From assembly GCA_000469685.2 (NCBI GenBank), contig LS997564.1, positions 42,178,240 to 42,242,239 of the forward strand: a stretch of 64,000 nucleotides of DNA, in the 5' to 3' direction. Origin of the DNA: Haemonchus contortus (taxonomy: Eukaryota; Nematoda; Chromadorea; Rhabditida; Trichostrongylidae). Made by a program: the position numbers and the translations under genes. The notes under the pieces are model-generated. The model made no database searches, had not been told where the DNA came from, and saw only the letters and a list, made by a program, of their open reading frames with translations. Of the stretch, positions 58,301 through 64,000 are shown piece after piece (the stretch's first letter is position 1; the number at the start of each line of letters is the position of its first letter).

Positions 58301-61061
58301 TTCGTCTGTAGTTGCACAAGTTTCGCCTGGAGCTCTGATGCATCATGTGCAAAAACGACGCAGTCGTCTGCAAAGAGTAGATAGGTTAGGTTTTCTCCGT
58401 CGATCTCAATACCTCCGGTCCAGTCAAGATCAGTGAACAGGGCTTCCAAAGTTAATGCAAACAATTTCGGAGAAATCGTGTCGCCTTGTCGAACGCCCTT
58501 GCGTATTTTTATTTGTCATGGATCGTTGAAGAGCTTGATTTCGGTAGTACAGCCTTTGTTCAGCTCTTCGAGAAGGTCGACATAGCACGAATTGACACCG
58601 TATCTACTCATCGCATTTAGCATCGCGTTTGTTTCGACAGAGTCGAATGCTTTCCTGTAGTCGACAAACGCGATGCATAAGGGAATCCGATACTCTCCAC
58701 ATTTTTCGGTAAGCTGACGTACGACGTGGAGATGGTCAAGTGTGGAGTACCCACTTCGAAATCCCGCTTGCTCTCGGCTCATGGCCATGTCCAGGTCTCC
58801 AACTATGCGATTCAGAATTATTCTGGTAAAGGCCTTATAGACTTGGGACAGCAATGTGATGGGTCTGTAGTTGTCCAAACTCTCGGGATCGCCTTTTTTC
58901 ATTAGCAGTATCGTCCGTGATTTCTTCCATGCCGCCGGAATCCTCTTCTCACGGCAGTATCTGCTGAAGCGCTGGGCCAGCGCTTTAAAGAGAGGCAATC
59001 CACCTGCTTTCAGGTGTTCGGGACGTATGTTGTCGCAACCTGGGCTTTTCCCCGCCTTAATCTGTTTTACTGCATGCTCCACTTCTTCCCACATGACATC
59101 TGGGATCGGTTCTCCTGCAGTGTTTTGAACGGCTCTTGCGACGACCGCCTTTGAAGAGTACAAGTCGTTAAAAAACTTAGTACATATTTCGTTCATCCGG
59201 AGGCGGTTGGTTGTCCTGAGACCTGTATCGTCCTTGAGAGCAGATGGAATGTGGTGCCTAAGGCAAATATCCCTTTCTACGGCTTTCAGACTAACCCTTC
59301 TTTCAGCTGCTTCGCGGAGTTTCTTTTGTCTAAAGCCTTCATAGTCGCATTTTATCTTTTTCCTTATCGCTTCGCAGAGTTCCCTGTAATCCGCGGTTTG
59401 CACTCGTCCTTCGGCTTTCATGCGCGCTCTCTTCTTCATCATTTGCACCGCTTCTGGAGTTATACGCCGTCGCCTTGCTGGTTCCGTTGCTGTGCTCGAT
59501 GCCTTTACGGCCTGCATTATTTTCTCCACTAGATCTTCGTAGTCGGCATCGATGCTGTTACCAGACTTCATCTGTAGGTCTGACGACGCAATCATCGTTG
59601 CGTACGTGTCGGCATTGAAAGTACGTCGTATGAGTGTTCTTTGCGAATGTAGAACTCGATTTTCTTTTCTGACATCGCAGAGGATCACCGAGCGCAGAAG
59701 TCGGTGATCGGAGCCGGTCGCAATCACACTTTCCCCGATAACGGAGACGTCGGCGAACAATCTCGGTGTATCGGTAAGCACATAATCAATCTGTCTTAAA
59801 GTTTTCGTGTCCGGGCTCCTCCAAGTCCAAAGACGCTTGGCTTTTTTCTCGAAGAAGGTGTTCATTATCGAGAATTTGTGTTGTTCTGCAAACTCGACTA
59901 GACGGTTTCCTCTTTCGTTTCTTACTCCTACGCCGTACCTTCCTAGAAGGTGTTCCGTACCGTCCAATCGGGAGCCGACTACGGCGTTAAAATCGCCTTG
60001 AACAATAGTGTACGTCGATTTGACCTTCAAAGCCCTCTCTATTTCCTCGTAGAAACGCTCAAGTTCGTCGTCCTCTGCTGATGCAGTGGGCGCATATACT
60101 TGCACGATTTTGAGCGTTCGATCCCCCAGCTTTTGCAACTCGATCTTCAGAACCGCAACTCGTGGGGACTGAATATCGCAAGAAATCACATACGGGGCCA
60201 TCTTTGCTTTCACGATAAAACCGACTCCACCTGTTCTGGACACATTATCAGCTCCTTCTCCTAGCAGAATTTCTTCACCGCTCGACCACTTCGCTGAGAC
60301 CGCTCGTGCTCTCCTAGTTTCGCAAACACCGACGATGTCGGCTTTGATCTTCTCTATCTGTTGCAGGTATATGTCTAGGAGAGAGTCCGTCGATAATGTC
60401 CTGACGTTGTGGGAAGCGATGTGTATTCTGATGCGTCCGTGGTCCTTATTCCGCCCCTGCCTTACGCCGAGGTGTGGGCTTGTTGTGCAGAGTCGGGGCA
60501 TCCTCGCACGCCCATCTCGGGTCCAAATCATACCATTTTCAAAGTTTTTGCCGGTTTTCTGTTGCAGCAGTACATTCGGGTTGGCAGCCCTCTTGTCCTA
60601 TAGCTGCTTTGTTCGCCTTTCCTCAATCCACAACTGAGAGTTGATTACTGTTTGGGTCATAGCAACCGTTTTTAGGTGGAATAACCGTCCGTACTACTGG
60701 GGTTCAAACTATTATCGACCACAACGAGGAATGGAGAACATGTGCCGAATGCCGATCGACCCATCTGATCCACAATTCGGAAATATCTATCAACCGGTAA
60801 GCCTGCCATGGTGCCCATTTAGGTTTTAACTTCTCATAGAAGAAGTTCTCATCCAATAAGTCATGACTTGTACAAAACTCCACCCCTTTTCAGGACGGTG
60901 TAACTCGTCCACGTGAGATTGTGTGGGGATGTGGTTACTACGAGTATTGTTGTGGTTATGAATGCTGTCGTGGCGGTGGAGCGTCGACGATCGGAGGCTA
61001 TGGTGCTTCTGTGGGGTACGCGTTCGCGATCATCTATATTGCTCGAGCTTATCTCGTCTGA
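55398..61061 (+). CDS. Secreted glycine-rich protein with C-terminal CX module, 7 exons
   Basis: Exons 55398-55611, 56669-56755, 56896-56932, 57197-57262, 57418-57549, 60676-60796 and 60894-61061 join in phase to 274 residues. The start codon follows TTTCAG directly (trans-splice site). Residues 1-24 are a signal peptide (WLLIALVSFELLPPLDA). Residues about 25-145 are rich in Gly/Ser/Arg with GGGWG repeats. A hydrophobic segment, MIVGAAAGYLTYQAGKAII, lies at about 152-170. The C-terminal part from about 200 (MCRMPIDPSDPQFGNIY, REIVWGCGYYEYCCGYECC) is the nematode CX module, a cysteine-rich domain of unknown function. It ends with a short hydrophobic stretch (VGYAFAIIYIARAYLV). It is probably secreted or membrane-attached. 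After the TGA the same frame is open for about 40 more codons with a Cys-rich tail, so the true 3' end may differ. Confidence 0.82.
57571..60640 (-). mobile_element. RTE-type non-LTR retrotransposon (LINE)
   Basis: An almost full-length element inserted antisense in intron 5 of the CX-module gene (57550-60675), filling nearly all of it. It has one long ORF (endonuclease then reverse transcriptase) and a very short 3' UTR, as in the RTE clade. The ends are not sharply defined. CAAACA occurs on both sides (about 57556 and 60655, read on the minus strand) and may be the target duplication, but this is weak. Confidence 0.9.
57628..60531 (-). pseudogene. RTE ORF2: AP endonuclease and reverse transcriptase, one in-frame stop
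   Basis: A single frame of 968 codons interrupted only by one TGA at 58518-58516. The N-terminal AP-like endonuclease (about residues 35-270) shows IASHNVRTL, VGVCETRRAR, VQVYAPTA, QGDFNAVVG, RQIDYVLTD and GSDHRLL. The reverse transcriptase (about 480-780) shows DNYRPITLLSQVYKAF, EQAGFRSGYSTLDHL and AFVDYRKAFDSV, then, past the stop, GVRQGDTISPKLF and the catalytic FADD box in LLFADDCVVFAHD. The C-terminal region has the RR.GLVDVVQEMYKRKREWAG-type end. The stop falls between RT blocks, truncating the enzyme before the FADD box unless read through. With so little other damage the insertion looks recent. Confidence 0.93.
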
Positions 61062-64000
61062 TGTGCTGTTGGGCCGTACTGGAGCTCGGCTATTTCTCAC
61101 CGAGTTTGCTGTGCCTGCTCCGCCCCATACCCTCAACCAAATCTCAAGACGTGTAAATCGGTTTACTCAATACTGATGTAGCCTGATATTTACTTTTTGA
61201 TCATTTTTGTTGTTTTCTTACAACCAGTATATCTAACATGTTTTCGTTTTTGTTTATTTGCTTTCTTTTCAAACACCTCGAGGTATTATGGTAGATTTGT
61301 TCCTGATGCATGTCATTATCTAACCACTGGAGCCAAATTTAACGTTCGGCTCTACCTTGATGTGGTCGTTTTCATTCATCATCCCACATTGTCCCGTCCT
61401 GCCGGTGCGTACGTCCAATCGAAAGTCTTTTTGTTGGAATCGCTCAAAATTTACGAAATACCCCGACATCAGCTACTCCGTTGGTCTCCGATGAATAGGT
61501 TTTCATCGTGGGTAGAACATTCTTCCCAGGACCATTTAGGGAGAGCATATCTGCCGCAATGCGGTCGAGTTGTCGCTGGAGCACGGTGAAAACGACCACA
61601 ATCCTCGAGCGCCTTACTTCGAGCCATTTCCTTGTGCTCTATCTTTGCTCAACACTTTCTCATCCATTAATTCAACTGATTATCTATTCCTCAGTTCAGT
61701 TTTTCAATTTCAAATCATTCTTATCAGCTTATGTGTGCGGCATGATGTTTAACCCGGTTTTGCCATACTTAAATATGTATAGATATGCATTTATGGTGTT
61801 TTGTATTTCAGATATTGAAGATGAAAGATTTCCCGATGTTTCATGACCACTGACTGATCAAATTGTCTAATCTTCATGAAAACATCAATCAATATCCTCT
61901 GAATGTACAAAATTAAATAAATCAGCTTCTACTTACTGTGCACTAGAACAGAAAAAAGAAAAGCTCTCAAACACGGCAGATCCCGGTGGGCCTTCACCCA
62001 TCAGTGGACTTGAAGCTACCAATGGGAATCGTCCGTACCTGCCCACATACCTTCGAGAGCTCGACAATAGGGAAATATTAGGTAGGGAAAAAAGTTTTCG
62101 CAGTTTATCTCCCTCGGGATTCTTTCCTAATCTCGTTGAGCAGAGAGGGTCTGGAAGAGTTCTCGTCAGCATTTCGTTTACATGGCCAATTTCCAAATCG
62201 TTTTATAGCTTTTTCTAAAAAGGCAGCCTCAAACGATTCTCGTTAGAGCCAGAAAATCAACCAGTGGAGGCCTTTTCGTTTAATTGGGAACTGACATTTT
62301 TGAGCGTCTGAAAGGAAACTTCAGAAGCCCTCGCAACTTAAGCATCATCTCAGCGTACATTCCAAGCGGCTTTTGACTACCACTAGCTAGTAGTTTTTCG
62401 ACGCCGGCAATAAGCGAAATAATGAAGTTGCCGAAAATGTAACTTTTTTTCTGCCGCTGGGATATTCCATTTCAGATGGCCGACTCAGAAGCAAAATTGA
62501 GTTGCAAGAAAGAAAACGCCGTTTCATTTCAATAGCCGAGCAAACTCTTCGCAACCAAAAGCAATATAGGGAAAGCCTGAATAAAAAAAGACTGATTGAG
62601 AGCATAGTAGTCAGATGATCTTTGCGATATGCCACAAACTCTGTACCCTCCATGAGTTGCAGGGATAACGGGATGCCCACCTACCCTGAGCTAGAGGTAA
62701 TTTAGTTCTACTTCTGAGTGAGTCCGACACCACTCGAAATCAACGATTACGCAACAGTAGGTGAATTCCGATGAGCTGCACCAGTTGGACGCGTCCCATT
62801 CGGCTGCGAAGTTTTTACCAACAGTACAGAGAATGAATTCCCATGAACAGTTGCAAGCCGCGAACGGAACCTCTTTCGTAGGTCTGGGAGTACCATAGGT
62901 CTAAAGTCCTTAGAGGCAGGCAATCCAGGAGAAAGGTAGCAGAACGAGAACGTAGACTATTTTTGGGGACCAAAATGAGCCACAGCACGCGACCTCGCCC
63001 AACTCCGACAACTTCCATGGCCTACCACATAGAAAGGCCACAACTGCTAAAAACTCGAATTTCGGACGAGTTCCTGCACCAGTTCGCCGCACCCTGGGCG
63101 CCAATCATTCACCTACAATTCCTCGACAGCGAATTCAGCAAAGCACCTCATCATGACCGGTTTTCAGTGTTATTTTTCAGTTTGAATCCCTCGGTAAAAA
63201 TCCTTCTCAAAGGATATCCAATAAATACAAAGACTTCTTGCCTGAGCGTCCGTTCGAGTGAGAGTACCGGTAGTTCAGCCAGATCTGTCCTAGATGGTAT
63301 CTTTTCTAACTGTTAAGTCCACTCGTCCGAAACGATGGCCATACACATGTGCATCCGATTTGATAAACGTCAGTACTGACTGGATAGTGAATTGGTTACG
63401 TGGATCGTCCTGAAAGTACCACTTGTTAGGAGGCCTATCAATCCGTCCGCTACAGTATGCCAGGGCATTATTTACATTGTTTGGACAGCAGCTAATGTAT
63501 GTCACATTATGAAGACGGCCATCGACCTGAGCTTTCAATAAGATGGTCGAACCATACTCTACCTTAGATTACCGAGCCTGGTAGGCAGCCCAAGTCCTGG
63601 GGGGTTATAAGTTTTCTTATGTTACTCTGTTGGAACTTCCGGGAAGTTCTCGTTAGGTGGTTAGGTGGGTGGTAATCTGGGTGTGAACCCCCTCCTGCTT
63701 CTGAGTTTTTCGTCACGATTCTCGTCAAAGTGTTGCGTGTCGGGAGTCGATTAGGAAATGTTTTGAAGCGAAGTTGCTCGCCACAGAAAATTCAGTGGAT
63801 CAGAATTGAATTCTAGAGACGGAACGCAAAATTGAAAACAGTGGCTCCATCCAGAATTCAACGAAAAATCGGACCAGGGAGAGAAAAAGCGAATAACCCA
63901 CCAGAACAGTGGGGGCAGTCGTCTCCGCCAGTGTGATTGCCCGAGACTTCGAAGAATGCTGAAATATTCGCACTTTGCGATTGAAAACTGGCAGTGAAAG
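61062..64000. other. Spacer downstream of the CX-module gene
   Basis: About 2.9 kb, presumably starting with the 3' UTR of the CX-module gene. An AATAAA lies at about 61915-61920, roughly 850 nt past the stop. The segment 62815-63110 has mixed composition on both strands that resembles an old dispersed repeat, but I cannot place it. Confidence 0.45.

Noticed and set aside
57364..60637. Plus-strand frames of 93-163 codons
   Set aside because: Antisense shadows of the RTE reverse transcriptase and endonuclease.
57571..60640. 11 bp inverted pair CTCAGTTGTGG / CCACAACTGAG near both LINE ends as terminal inverted repeats
   Set aside because: RTE elements do not use TIRs; a short match of this kind over 3 kb may be coincidence.
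62815..63316. Overlapping 64-117 codon frames on both strands
   Set aside because: No splice sites, no recognisable domain and both strands are open; more likely an old repeat.

Overview
The window is nuclear DNA of a nematode, most likely a clade V parasitic strongylid (hookworm-like); I cannot name the genus. The coding content is the basis for this. Six genes have short exons, GT..AG introns with TTTTCAG/TTTCAG acceptors and trans-splice-type acceptors directly in front of start codons. The recognisable genes are nematode orthologues whose C. elegans counterparts (from memory) cluster on chromosome III cosmids R10E11/R10E12. Introns and spacers are large and full of transposable elements, unlike the compact C. 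elegans genome. I joined exons by hand; every reported junction keeps the reading frame across GT..AG.

Layout. 0.75-5.3 kb, minus: a gamma-synergin (SYNRG)-like EH-domain gene. 6.4-9.1 kb, minus: two V-ATPase c-ring proteolipid genes, vha-2/3-like followed by vha-1-like, spaced like a trans-spliced operon. 10.2-12.4 kb, plus: sqv-3, the glycosaminoglycan-linker galactosyltransferase I. 14.0-22.3 kb, minus: a complete ten-exon rhodopsin-like 7TM receptor. 23.9-33.7 kb, plus: alx-1 (ALIX), 22 exons, with only the first short coding exon unassigned. 33.9-55.4 kb is a gene-poor stretch holding a TA-flanked MITE, a palindromic foldback, a Helitron, a dead Tc1-like element and a CTTT array. 55.4-61.1 kb, plus: a secreted glycine-rich protein with a C-terminal CX module, carrying an antisense RTE-type LINE in one intron. 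61.1-64 kb holds no gene I can support.

Functionally, gamma-synergin (AP-1/clathrin trafficking), V-ATPase (lumen acidification), SQV-3 (Golgi glycosylation) and ALIX (ESCRT/endosome) are all endomembrane housekeeping genes. The 7TM receptor and the CX-module protein are surface or secreted proteins without an assignable partner. No CRISPR, rRNA or functional tRNA gene was seen.

Most notable beyond the genes: (1) a pair of non-autonomous Helitrons with canonical 5' TC, 3' hairpin plus CTGG and A/T insertion flanks, filled with a ~128 bp minisatellite and, in one copy, more than 1 kb of CA repeat; (2) a tRNA-derived SINE family with two copies in introns; (3) a V-ATPase proteolipid operon next to sqv-3; (4) a four-codon uORF whose stop overlaps the SYNRG-like start codon; (5) an RTE ORF2 that is open except for one TGA; (6) a palindromic element whose arms carry a hammerhead-like CTGACGA...GAAA motif.
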